Source: JBFMGS01 sp040752635 (GTDB lineage: Bacteria; Bacillota; SHA-98; UBA4971). Taken from it: 13,647 nucleotides of DNA. The notes below the pieces were generated by a model that saw only the letters and a program-made list of their open reading frames with translations, was not told where the DNA came from and searched no databases. The first letter of the stretch is position 1; each line of letters starts with the position of its first letter. The stretch lies in NCBI GenBank assembly GCA_040752635.1, contig JBFMGS010000053.1, positions 1 through 13,647 of the forward strand, read 5' to 3'. A program made the position numbers and the translations under genes. Shown here one piece after another: positions 5,777 to 13,392 of this stretch.

Positions 5777-5784
5777 AACCTGAG

Positions 5785-7005
5785 ATGGCACAGGGTGATC
5801 TTACTCGAATAGCGGCGAACATATCAGGCTTGAACGCGTTGAACGCTCTGAAGGCAGTCAACGCCCAGCTTGGCATCCGTCAGCTCCGACTGTCTACAGG
5901 CAAGAGGATAAACGAAGCCGCCGATGACCCGGCAGGCCTGACGATTGCGACCAAGTTCAGCGCCAAGAGCCGCGGCCTGGGGGTGGCGCTCGACAACATC
6001 GGCGACGCGAAGAACCTGCTATCTGTGGCAGAAGGCAGCTTGAACAAGATCAACGACATCCTCCTGCTAATCAGGGACAAGGCGGGACAGGCTGCGAACG
6101 ACACTCTGGGAGATGCAGAGCGCACGGCCATCAATGACCAGATCAACCAGCTCCTCACCGAGGTAGACAAGATCGTTGACGAGACCGAGTGGAACGGCCA
6201 GAAGCTGATAGCGGGCGGGCTGAACTTGACCTTCCAGACCGGCTTCCAGGCAGACGCGACGACCGCTGTCGGCCTTACACAGGCGCACACCCAGAATGCG
6301 TTGGGAGTCGCCCTGGGAAGCGTCGCAAGGGCCGTCAGTGCGCTGGAGGCCCTGCCAAGCGGGCTCGCTGCTTCAGTTGGAACCAGCACGCCTTATGACG
6401 AATACGCGGAGCTGACGTCAGGGGTGTACCAGGTCACCCTCAACTGGGATTACGACGCCAGCGGAACCAGCACCATGGTAGTAACACTCAGGGACGGGGC
6501 TGGCAACATCGTCAAGATCGACAGCAACAACGCGGACGATGGTGCGAGCAACGCTCTCGCCAACTCCATGACGATAGCGGGAACCTCTGCATCGTTTGCA
6601 AACCTCGTGATCAATACCGGCCGCGGGCTGACAATAACGATGCCGGCCAGCCCGGCGACATCAGACACGGTCGCCACGTTCAAGGTGGACTACACGAAGC
6701 AGGGCGGCTCGGTGTCGAGCAACACGAACGCCACCGCCTACATGCGCAGCGTTGACCAGGCGATCTCGACCATAAGTAGCAGCGTGAAAAACATCGGTGC
6801 CGTTGTATCGCGCCTCACGTTCAAAGAGGAGAACCTCGTGGTCGCCAAGAGCAACACGGAGGCGGCCTACAACCGTATAATGAACGCCGACATGGCGGCC
6901 GAGCAGCTCGAAGCGATGAAGCTTCAAATCCTGCAGCAGACGGCTACTGCGATGCTGGCGCAGGCGAACACGGCGCCGCAGGCCGTCCTCGGTCTGTTCA
7001 GGTAA
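5785..7005 (+). CDS. hag: Flagellin (filament subunit)
   Basis: The 406-residue protein has the two conserved flagellin ends. The N-terminal part (about 1-145) includes NISGLNALNALKAVNAQL, RLSTGKRINEAADDPAGLTI and the IRDKAGQAAND...TEWNGQKLI stretch. The C-terminal part (about 315-406) ends in NRIMNADMAAEQL and MLAQANTAPQAVLGLFR. These helices form the D0/D1 core of the filament. Residues about 190-312 are a Ser/Thr/Asn-rich beta region, the surface-exposed variable domain and a plausible site for O-glycosylation by the upstream glycosyltransferase. The start adds a short MAQGDLTR before the usual N-terminus. Expression should be driven by the sigma-28 promoter at 5522 and tuned post-transcriptionally by the long leader. 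A GC hairpin follows the stop. Confidence 0.97.
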   Translation: MAQGDLTRIAANISGLNALNALKAVNAQLGIRQLRLSTGKRINEAADDPAGLTIATKFSAKSRGLGVALDNIGDAKNLLSVAEGSLNKINDILLLIRDKAGQAANDTLGDAERTAINDQINQLLTEVDKIVDETEWNGQKLIAGGLNLTFQTGFQADATTAVGLTQAHTQNALGVALGSVARAVSALEALPSGLAASVGTSTPYDEYAELTSGVYQVTLNWDYDASGTSTMVVTLRDGAGNIVKIDSNNADDGASNALANSMTIAGTSASFANLVINTGRGLTITMPASPATSDTVATFKVDYTKQGGSVSSNTNATAYMRSVDQAISTISSSVKNIGAVVSRLTFKEENLVVAKSNTEAAYNRIMNADMAAEQLEAMKLQILQQTATAMLAQANTAPQAVLGLFR

Positions 7006-7052
7006 TTCGACCCGACGAGGGGTTAAGGCCGGTTCGCCACGGAAGTCCGGCG

Positions 7053-7081
7053 CGCGGGGGGAGGCAAGCCCTTCCCCCGCG
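7053..7081 (+). terminator. GC-rich stem-loop after flagellin (attenuator or mRNA-stabilising hairpin)
   Basis: CGCGGGGGGAGG pairs with CCCTTCCCCCGCG around a CAAG loop, with one internal mismatch or bulge. It lies 48 bases after the flagellin stop in the 139-base gap before fliS. There is no U-tract, so full intrinsic termination is doubtful. It would fit partial termination or 3'-end protection, giving abundant flagellin message relative to the chaperone and cap genes downstream. Confidence 0.4.
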
Positions 7082-7144
7082 GGCACCCGGCGGGGCGGAC
7101 AGGCTGAGATCAAGTAACCCGAGGCTGACCGGAGGGAATGACAA

Positions 7145-7558
7145 ATGGATGCTGAGCTCGGCGTGCTGCAGGTTGCGAACGAGTACAGAGGCCAGCCTCC
7201 CTACAAGGCTTACCGGACACAGCAGGTGTTATCGGCGAAGCCGGAGGACCTGTTGCTTATGGTGTACGATCACGTGATCGCAAGTTGCAGGGCAAAGGAC
7301 AAGAAGAAGGCTTCAGCCGGGATCGCAGTTCTCATTGACGCGCTGGATTTCGATCTGGGGGAGATCCCGCTTGGCCTGTTTCGGCTATACAGGTACGCGA
7401 TGGACAAGATATGGGAGGGCGAGTTCGACGATGCACTTTCCGTGATGCGCTCGCTCCGGGAAGCCTGGGCGGCGGCTGCAAAGGGTGGGGCGGACCCGAC
7501 CGGCCAAAGCTCCGTCCTGGCAAGACCGGAGAGGGTGGGCGCTTCGGCCGGGAGGTGA
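7145..7558 (+). CDS. fliS: Flagellin secretion chaperone FliS
   Basis: The 137-residue protein carries the FliS pattern: PYKAYRTQQVLSAKPEDLLL then MVYD (residues 19-42), an LxRLYRYAMDKI helix (about 78-90) and a closing SLREAWAAA helix. FliS binds the flagellin C-terminus in the cytoplasm and hands it to the flagellar export gate. GGAGGG about eight bases upstream supports ATG 7145. The segment between the MVYD helix and the LYRYA helix is roughly a dozen residues shorter than in B. subtilis FliS, while the N-terminus is about 15 residues longer, so this is a compact variant. It is the second gene of the flagellin-fliS-flaG-fliD block; its stop lies inside the SD of flaG. Confidence 0.88.
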   Translation: MDAELGVLQVANEYRGQPPYKAYRTQQVLSAKPEDLLLMVYDHVIASCRAKDKKKASAGIAVLIDALDFDLGEIPLGLFRLYRYAMDKIWEGEFDDALSVMRSLREAWAAAAKGGADPTGQSSVLARPERVGASAGR

Positions 7559-7564
7559 GCCCGC

Positions 7565-7978
7565 TTGGAAGTGACGCTGGCTGAAGTCAACTTGAGGCAT
7601 CTGGATATGTTCGCAGAAGTGCAGCGGGCCCAGTCCCAGCTTAGGGCTTACTTGCAGCCTCGCCTTGCAGGCTTGAAGGAGGAAGCGGATTCTAAGGCAC
7701 GCGGACCAAGTGCACAGGGAAACGCGGACGCGGCGGACGTCCAGGCAGGCGTGGAGCGTGCTCAGGAGGAGGCGGAGCGTAAGGCCAGGCTGCTTGCTGA
7801 GAGCGTGGTCAATATCAGAGTCGCCTTCCACGTAGACAACGAAACGGGGGACGTCACGATCAAAGTGATAGATAACGTGACCGGCGAGGTTGTTCGCTAC
7901 ATCCCACCGGAAGAACTTATGGCCATGACGCAGAAGCTGAAGGAATTTGCAGGGCTTGTGGTAGATAAGAAGCGGTAG
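7565..7978 (+). CDS. flaG: FlaG family flagellar protein
   Basis: The second half (about residues 80-137) reads SVVNIRVAFHVDNETGDVTI, VIDNVTGEVVRYIPPEELMA and FAGLVVDKK, the full FlaG signature (vhe.TG..vVKviD..TgEviR.IPPEe...GL.vD). FlaG influences filament length or assembly in several bacteria, but its exact role is poorly known. The N-terminal half is a predicted helical, charged region rich in Ala/Glu/Arg that is poorly conserved in the family. A TTG start is chosen because GGGAGGTGA (7549-7557) lies seven bases upstream and itself contains the fliS stop. This shows tight coupling with fliS. fliD begins 22 bases after the stop. Confidence 0.9.
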   Translation: MEVTLAEVNLRHLDMFAEVQRAQSQLRAYLQPRLAGLKEEADSKARGPSAQGNADAADVQAGVERAQEEAERKARLLAESVVNIRVAFHVDNETGDVTIKVIDNVTGEVVRYIPPEELMAMTQKLKEFAGLVVDKKR

Positions 7979-8000
7979 ACGGATAAAGTGATGAAGTGCA

Positions 8001-9470
8001 GTGGGGGTGGTGATCATAAGTCTCGGTATACCGCCTTTCATGGCCGGAACGACGCAACTCGACGAGCTCATCAAGAAGTACATGGAAATCGAGTCGCGGC
8101 CGGTGGCTTCGCTGAAGACCACCAAGGAGGCCCTTTCGGTCAGGTCAGCGATGTTCCGTGACCTCAACGCTTCGTTGCTCTCACTGAAGAACGCATCCGC
8201 GGACCTTGCCCCACAGGACCTGGCCTCGCTCTATGACGGCCGCGTTGCGGTGTCGGGCAACACTGATGTGCTCACGACACAGGTTGACTCTTCTGCTGCA
8301 ATAGCTACGTACAGCGTGTTTGTTGAGCGGCTGGCGAGTTACGATGTGGTTGCCTCGAATAGATTCACCAGCGCGGGCACAGAGATCTCTCAACCCACAG
8401 GCGAAGGTGTGAAAACCTTCACGATCGCCGCGGGTGGCTCCTCATGGGACATCACCGTGTCCGTGGCAGCGGGCGAGGATAACGCGACGGTGCTTGCGAA
8501 TATGGCAGATGCGATCAACCGGTCCGGCGCCAGCACCACCGTGAGCGCGGCGGTGGTGAGCGAAGAGGCTGGAACTTCGCGTCTGCTTATCACGGCAAAA
8601 TCGACGGGCAGCGCCAACGCCGTCACCGTGAGCGAGGCGGGCGGGGCGAATAACATCCTGGCGGCTTCGGGCACGACTTCCTCTGTGCAATCTTCGGGGA
8701 CGAGCGGCGGTTACCTTGCAGCCCGCGAAACGCTGGATGCGAGGTTCACCCTCAACGGCCTCACTTTCGTTCGTTCTGCCAATGAGATCTCCGATGCGAT
8801 CTCCGGTGTCACCCTTACATTGAAGAAAGCCCAGGCGCCTGGCGACGCCGCCGCCAAGCTCGAGGTCAAGCGCGACACCAGCGCCGTAAAGTCCAAGATC
8901 AAGTCGCTCATCTCGAGCTACAACGCGGCGATCAAGTATCTGAAGAACAAGACCCTGGTGGATCCCAAAGCGGGCGTACGCGGGGAGCTCGCAGGGGATG
9001 CCACCTACCTCGAACTCAAGGTGAAGATGAGCCGTATTGTGCAAGGCAAGGTTGACGGTGCGGTTTACCCGAATCCGTCCAGGCTGTACGACGTGGGTAT
9101 CACGCTCGACGAAGCCGGGAACCTCGTTTTGAGCGATGAGGCCAAACTCGATACAGCGCTGTCCGAAAGCGCCGAAGGCGTCCGGAACCTGCTCGCTTCC
9201 AGTTCAGGTGTGGCGGTCAAGATGAGAGACCTCCTGGAACCGTTCGTGAAGGATCTGACCGGTATTATCGCGCGCCAGCAGCAATCGATAACCAGCCAGA
9301 TGGATAGGATTGACTCCCGGGTGAAAGACCTTGAAGAACGCCTGGCCATACGAGAGAAGGCTCTCCGGGCGGAATTCTCGTCGCTCCTGCGTGCGATGCA
9401 ACTGATGAGCGCACAGAGTGCCTTGCTCAACAGTTTCATGGCCCAGGCGAACTCCATGTTCATATACTGA
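8001..9470 (+). CDS. fliD: Flagellar hook-associated protein 2, filament cap FliD
   Basis: The 489-residue protein starts with a FliD-type region (LDELIKKYMEIESRPVASLK, about residues 20-39), followed by Ser/Thr-rich beta domains with SSAAIATYSVFVERLA, TFTIAAGGSSWDITVSV and FTLNGLTFVRSANEISDAIS. It ends with the FliD C-terminal module: YDVGITLDEAGNLVLSDEAK, a long amphipathic helix and SLLRAMQLMSAQSALLNSFM. FliD oligomers cap the growing filament and guide flagellin folding. Length is normal for the family. The start is not firm: GTG 8001, 8007 and 8010 all lie just before the conserved region, none with a clear SD, and an in-frame TGA at 7992 rules out further extension. Its N-terminus lacks the usual 'GLASGmDt' wording (SLGIPPFMAGTT instead). 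Confidence 0.92.
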   Translation: MGVVIISLGIPPFMAGTTQLDELIKKYMEIESRPVASLKTTKEALSVRSAMFRDLNASLLSLKNASADLAPQDLASLYDGRVAVSGNTDVLTTQVDSSAAIATYSVFVERLASYDVVASNRFTSAGTEISQPTGEGVKTFTIAAGGSSWDITVSVAAGEDNATVLANMADAINRSGASTTVSAAVVSEEAGTSRLLITAKSTGSANAVTVSEAGGANNILAASGTTSSVQSSGTSGGYLAARETLDARFTLNGLTFVRSANEISDAISGVTLTLKKAQAPGDAAAKLEVKRDTSAVKSKIKSLISSYNAAIKYLKNKTLVDPKAGVRGELAGDATYLELKVKMSRIVQGKVDGAVYPNPSRLYDVGITLDEAGNLVLSDEAKLDTALSESAEGVRNLLASSSGVAVKMRDLLEPFVKDLTGIIARQQQSITSQMDRIDSRVKDLEERLAIREKALRAEFSSLLRAMQLMSAQSALLNSFMAQANSMFIY

Positions 9471-9502
9471 CAGAAACAGGAAAGCGGGCAGGAGGACTGC
9501 CA

Positions 9503-9994
9503 TTGAACAGGAAGGGCCTACGCGAAGAGAAAGCCGACGCGGTCATTGAGAGCTATAACCAAGAGGCGGAGCTTCTCGAGAAGGTCATCGTGCACATGGA
9601 ACGTGAAAAAGCCCTCATCGAGGCCGGGGATTTTGTCGCTTTATGCGATTGCCTGGCCGGGCGTGGGGAAATCGTTGACGAAATCGCGAGGCTCGAAGCA
9701 AGGCGGCGGGAGCTCGAAGCCGAGTCTTCGGGCTTTGGACTCCGGCAGGTCCGCGAGAGCCTGTCCTCCGGGGAGTCTACTCTGGAGGTGGCGGAGGAAG
9801 CGCGGCGAAGGGCAGTAGCGGCGCATCGGCGCGCGATCAAGATGGACGAGGAGCTTCGAGAAACGTTGAAGGCGCGTAAAGCTGAGCTGGAGAAGGCGCT
9901 TACGGATCTTACACAGGGTAGGGCTGCAAACCGCGCCTATAACGGGCAAAATGGGTGCAGCCCTCCTTCGGTGTTTCTGGATAAGGAAAGATGA
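9503..9994 (+). CDS. FliT/FlgN-type flagellar chaperone candidate
   Basis: The 163-residue product is almost entirely helical and highly charged (ESYNQEAELLEKVIVHMERE, RGEIVDEIARLEARRRELEA, RRAIKMDEELRETLKARKAE), with a disordered tail after about residue 145. There is no signal peptide or membrane segment. Small coiled-coil proteins directly after fliD are usually FliT (chaperone for FliD) or FlgN (chaperone for hook-associated FlgK/FlgL), and the N-terminal 'E.L..L...E..AL..gD...L' pattern fits this superfamily. The TTG start lies seven bases after GGAGG (9491-9495). Assignment rests on size, composition and position. Which of the two chaperones it is cannot be told from sequence alone. Confidence 0.65.
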   Translation: MNRKGLREEKADAVIESYNQEAELLEKVIVHMEREKALIEAGDFVALCDCLAGRGEIVDEIARLEARRRELEAESSGFGLRQVRESLSSGESTLEVAEEARRRAVAAHRRAIKMDEELRETLKARKAELEKALTDLTQGRAANRAYNGQNGCSPPSVFLDKER

Positions 9995-10101
9995 GAAAGC
10001 AGGATACTCCATCCAGGTGTCGAAAAAAGTAGACTGCCCCGAAATCATGTGGCCGCAGGCTTTTATGCGACAGTATAGCGTGGGCCGGGGGGATGTGAGG
10101 G

Positions 10102-11463
10102 GTGGTCTACAGGGTTCTCATTGTTGATGATGAGCCAAACATGCGGGCCGTGCTTTCTGATGTCCTGGCGGAGGAAGGATATGAAGTCGCGGTGGCGCGT
10201 GATGGCGCAGAGGGCATTGCCAGGGCTACTTCCGAGGACTTCCACGCAGTCATACTGGATCTCAAGCTCCCCGACAAAAGCGGCATCGACGTATTGCGTG
10301 CGATCAAGGCGCAAACGCCGGAGACCGTGGTTATCATGATCACCGCATACTCCTCGGTGGACACCGCCGTCGAGGCGATGAAGTGCGGTGCCTACGACTA
10401 CATCACCAAGCCGTTCAAGATTGACAACTTCAAGATGGTCATAAAGAACGCTCTGGAACTCGGGGCGGAGTTTTCGCGCGCGCCTCGCCGCCCCCCACGC
10501 GCTCGCGAGGACTACGGGATGGTCGGGTCCGTGCCCGAGATGCGCAAGATCTTCAAGGTGATCGAGGACGTCGCGCCCACTAACGCGACTGTGCTTATAT
10601 ATGGCGAAACGGGCACCGGCAAAGAGCTCCTGGCAAAGGCGATCCACAGCCGAAGCCACAGAGCGGACAAGCCCCTCATCAAAGTCAACTGTGCGGCTGT
10701 CCCCGAAGGGGTGCTGGAGTCGGAGCTTTTCGGACACGAACGAGGTGCGTTCACGTCGGCGGTGGTGCGGCGGCTCGGCAGGTTCGAAATCGCCGATACA
10801 GGCACCATTTTTCTGGATGAGATCGGCGAGATGAGCCCTGCCATGCAGGCCAAGCTGCTCAGGGTCACGCAGGAGAAGGAGTTCGAGCGCGTTGGCAGCT
10901 CGCAGACGATCAGGGTCGATGTTCGCATCATCGCTGCTACGAACCAGGATCTCAAAGAGAAGATCGCGCGGGGCGAGTTCAGGGAGGACCTCTACTACCG
11001 CCTGAGCGTGATCCCCATCTATCTGCCGCCCCTCCGCGAGCGAAAAGCCGACATCCCCCTCCTCGTAGATAAGTTCATCTCACACTACAGCCAGGCTGTG
11101 GGAAGGAAGATCACACACGTTTCGCAGGAGGGAATGAGGATGCTCATGGCCTATGACTGGCCTGGAAACGTGCGTGAACTCGAGAACTGCATCGAGCGGG
11201 CGGTCATCTTTGCGAGAGGCCCTGTCATTGAACCTGATAGCCTCTACATCGGCATTCCTGCGATCAACTCGCAAGCAGCGCCAGGAACCCGGGCGGCTCA
11301 GGCCACTCCCGGAAAAGCCAGGTCCATAAGGGAAGTAGAGAAGGCTCACATTCTCCAGGTGCTTAGCGAGACCAACAGAAACCGAACCGAGGCCGCCAGG
11401 ATCCTTCAAATCAGCAGGCGCACGCTGCTCAACAAGATCAAGGAGTACGGAATAGCTGAGTAG
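10102..11463 (+). CDS. NtrC-family sigma-54-type response regulator (variant GAFTSA loop)
   Basis: Three domains in 453 residues. The receiver (1-120) has Asp9/Asp10, phospho-acceptor Asp53 (ILDLKLPDKSG), Thr81 and Lys103. The AAA+ domain (about 140-375) has Walker A GETGTGKE (168-175), Walker B TIFLDEIGEM (235-244), arginines near 294 and 300 and WPGNVREL (353-360). The Fis-type helix-turn-helix (about 411-451) has NRTEAARILQISRRTLLNKI. Such proteins are phosphorylated by a partner kinase, form ATPase rings and remodel sigma-54 RNA polymerase. The sigma-contact loop reads GAFTSA (215-220) instead of GAFTGA. The kinase gene follows 37 bases later. The GTG start has a G-rich SD eight bases upstream. 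Position after flagellar genes suggests a FlrC-like role, which is inference. The 107-base gap upstream shows no convincing -24/-12 promoter. Confidence 0.9.
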   Translation: MVYRVLIVDDEPNMRAVLSDVLAEEGYEVAVARDGAEGIARATSEDFHAVILDLKLPDKSGIDVLRAIKAQTPETVVIMITAYSSVDTAVEAMKCGAYDYITKPFKIDNFKMVIKNALELGAEFSRAPRRPPRAREDYGMVGSVPEMRKIFKVIEDVAPTNATVLIYGETGTGKELLAKAIHSRSHRADKPLIKVNCAAVPEGVLESELFGHERGAFTSAVVRRLGRFEIADTGTIFLDEIGEMSPAMQAKLLRVTQEKEFERVGSSQTIRVDVRIIAATNQDLKEKIARGEFREDLYYRLSVIPIYLPPLRERKADIPLLVDKFISHYSQAVGRKITHVSQEGMRMLMAYDWPGNVRELENCIERAVIFARGPVIEPDSLYIGIPAINSQAAPGTRAAQATPGKARSIREVEKAHILQVLSETNRNRTEAARILQISRRTLLNKIKEYGIAE

Positions 11464-11500
11464 CAGGGTAGTGGGGTGTTTTGTGGTGGGAGGTTTTTGG

Positions 11501-13375
11501 GTGGATGCAGCGCTCGTCGCCGTAGCAGGCGGGGCGCTTGGCTTCGCCTATTTTGCGACAAAGGCGAGCGGGCGGAAAGCGGCCGAGGCCGAGAAGCAGC
11601 TCGCCTCGATGCGCGAGTTCGTCGCGAACCTGGCCGAGAACGATGCAGCGCTCCAGAGAGAACTGGTTGATGCCAACGCCGAGCTCAACAAGAGAGTTCT
11701 GCAGCTGGCCAGCCTCTTCGAGGTCGGAAAGGAACTCATGACCATCCACAGGCCGGATGAGGTCCTCGATCGCATCGCTGTGCTTGCAAGCCGGCTTATT
11801 CCCTCACTCGGCTGCGCTATCAGGATTCTGAGCCGGGACCGGACCCGCCTCGTGCTGAAGGCGCATTCCGGGTTGTCCCCGGAGTACGTTGAGAAAAGCG
11901 GCTCCGTGCCTGTAGAAACGAGTTCGCTCGGCCAGGTGGTCAGGCTGGGGAAACCCTCTGCCGGGTTGGACAGCGAGGACTCCGCGAGCGCGTATTTCGA
12001 GGACATGGGGCGGGAAGGGATGACCTTCGCGCTTTCTGTTCCCCTTGCGGTGCGCGGCGAGATAATGGGGGTGCTTAGCCTCTACACGTCGAACATTCAC
12101 GATCGGACGCGCGATGAGATCAGGTTCCTCACGATTCTCGCAGCCTATGCGTCGGCAGCGCTGGAGAACGCGGAGTTATATGCGGATCTCGGGCGGGCCA
12201 ACAGGGAGCTCTCGGCCCTCAAGGAGTACAACGAGAACATTCTCGAGAGCATAACCATCGGACTTGCGGCGGTCAGCAAAGATCTCGTTATCACCACGTG
12301 GAACAGGAGGATGGAGGCTATCACAGGGATCGCCAGGGGAAACGCGGTCGGCCGCAGGTACCTGGAGGTCCTTCCTGCTCAAGAGGAAGCGGGCTTCGGA
12401 GATGTACTTCACCGAGTGCTGGAAGAAGGGGAGATCCTGGAGCTCGACGACATCAGGCAGAAAACGCCGGACGGCAGGGAGTACGTGGTCTCATGCAGGG
12501 TGTGTCCTCTCGTGAGCAGGGAGTCGTCTGGCGCACAGCAAGGGGCGGCCCTTGGAGCCATAATCGTTACAGAGGACGTCACGGTGCGAGTGAGCATGGG
12601 CGAGCGACTTCGGCGCGCGGAGCGCCTGAAGGTGGTGGGGGAGTTTGCTGCAGGCGTAGCCCACGAGATCAATAACCCGATAGGCATCATATCTGCTTGC
12701 GCTGAGCATCTTGCGGATAAGATTGCAAAGGCGGTCGAGCCCCCCGATGAATACCTGAAACCGCTCAAAGCCATTGAGGAAGAGGCCGCGCGCTGCTCCT
12801 CGATAATCCGGAACCTCACGGTGTTCTCGCGCCACCAGGAGCTGCACCTCAAGGCGACTGATGTATGCAAGCTCGTCCGGGACACGCTCTACCTTGTCGA
12901 ATCGCAGGCGGAGGAATCCGGTATAGCAATTGAGGTAGATGAGGGGAAGGCGCAGGATATCCCTGCAGTACAGGCAGACGAGGCCCAGTTGAAGCAGGTC
13001 TTCCTGAACCTTGCGGTGAACGCCATTCAGGCGATGCCCGAGGGCGGCATCCTGAGAGTCCGCGTGGATCACGAGCAGCGCGGGAGGGGGGCGGGCCACG
13101 TAGTGGTCAGGTTCGCCGACACGGGCTGTGGCATACCCCGCGAGAACCTGGACAAGATTTTCACGCCTTTCTTCACGACTCGCAGCTCCGGGGTCGGCCT
13201 TGGGCTTGCCGTAAGCCACGGGATCGTAGAGGCGCACGGCGGAACCATCTCAGTTGAGAGCAAAGAAGGGGAAGGCAGCACCTTCACGGTGCGCCTTCCC
13301 GCCACGAGACCCAGGGTTGATTCAAAGAAGGGTTCGGAGCAGAGAGAAAGAATAACCATTGGTAGCATTTATTGA
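11501..13375 (+). CDS. Sensor histidine kinase (N-terminal membrane segment, GAF, PAS, HisKA, HATPase)
   Basis: From GTG 11501 the protein has 624 residues: one short hydrophobic segment (about 3-19), a coiled coil (25-75), a GAF-like domain (about 75-225, with LASLFEVGKELMTIHRPDEV and LSVPLAVRGEIMGVLSLYTS), a PAS domain (about 243-365, ILESITIGLAAVSKDLVITT), the phosphorylation helix GEFAAGVAHEINNPIG with His388, and an ATPase domain with NLAVNAIQAM, ADTGCGI, FTPFFTT and GVGLGLAVS. All kinase motifs are intact (NtrB/ZraS-like). It should phosphorylate the adjacent response regulator. The start at 11501 is chosen because GGGAGG (11488-11493) is seven bases upstream; in-frame GTGs at 11471 and 11483 would add 6-10 residues. 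With essentially no extracytoplasmic loop, the signal is probably cytoplasmic or intramembrane. Confidence 0.9.
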   Translation: MDAALVAVAGGALGFAYFATKASGRKAAEAEKQLASMREFVANLAENDAALQRELVDANAELNKRVLQLASLFEVGKELMTIHRPDEVLDRIAVLASRLIPSLGCAIRILSRDRTRLVLKAHSGLSPEYVEKSGSVPVETSSLGQVVRLGKPSAGLDSEDSASAYFEDMGREGMTFALSVPLAVRGEIMGVLSLYTSNIHDRTRDEIRFLTILAAYASAALENAELYADLGRANRELSALKEYNENILESITIGLAAVSKDLVITTWNRRMEAITGIARGNAVGRRYLEVLPAQEEAGFGDVLHRVLEEGEILELDDIRQKTPDGREYVVSCRVCPLVSRESSGAQQGAALGAIIVTEDVTVRVSMGERLRRAERLKVVGEFAAGVAHEINNPIGIISACAEHLADKIAKAVEPPDEYLKPLKAIEEEAARCSSIIRNLTVFSRHQELHLKATDVCKLVRDTLYLVESQAEESGIAIEVDEGKAQDIPAVQADEAQLKQVFLNLAVNAIQAMPEGGILRVRVDHEQRGRGAGHVVVRFADTGCGIPRENLDKIFTPFFTTRSSGVGLGLAVSHGIVEAHGGTISVESKEGEGSTFTVRLPATRPRVDSKKGSEQRERITIGSIY

Positions 13376-13392
13376 AAGGGAAGGGGCTCCTG

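Noticed and set aside
7229..7236. GCCGATAA on the - strand inside fliS, a possible sigma-28 -10 box
   Set aside because: No TAAA-like -35 lies 11 bases upstream on that strand, and it falls inside coding sequence.
7385..8167. 260-codon open frame on the - strand across fliS, flaG and fliD starts
   Set aside because: It spans three recognisable + strand genes with good SDs and carries no family motif; long antisense frames are expected at this GC content.
10000..10101. Possible promoter before the response regulator (TTTTATG, TATAGC)
   Set aside because: No -35/-10 pair with acceptable spacing and no -24/-12 motif; too weak to list.
10790..10798. GCCGATAC on the + strand inside the response regulator
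   Set aside because: The matching -35 position holds GC-rich coding sequence with no TAAA; it is the codons of an Ala-Asp-Thr motif.
12491..13237. 248-codon open frame on the - strand inside the kinase
   Set aside because: The + strand frame contains all histidine kinase motifs over this interval; the antisense frame has no recognisable domain.
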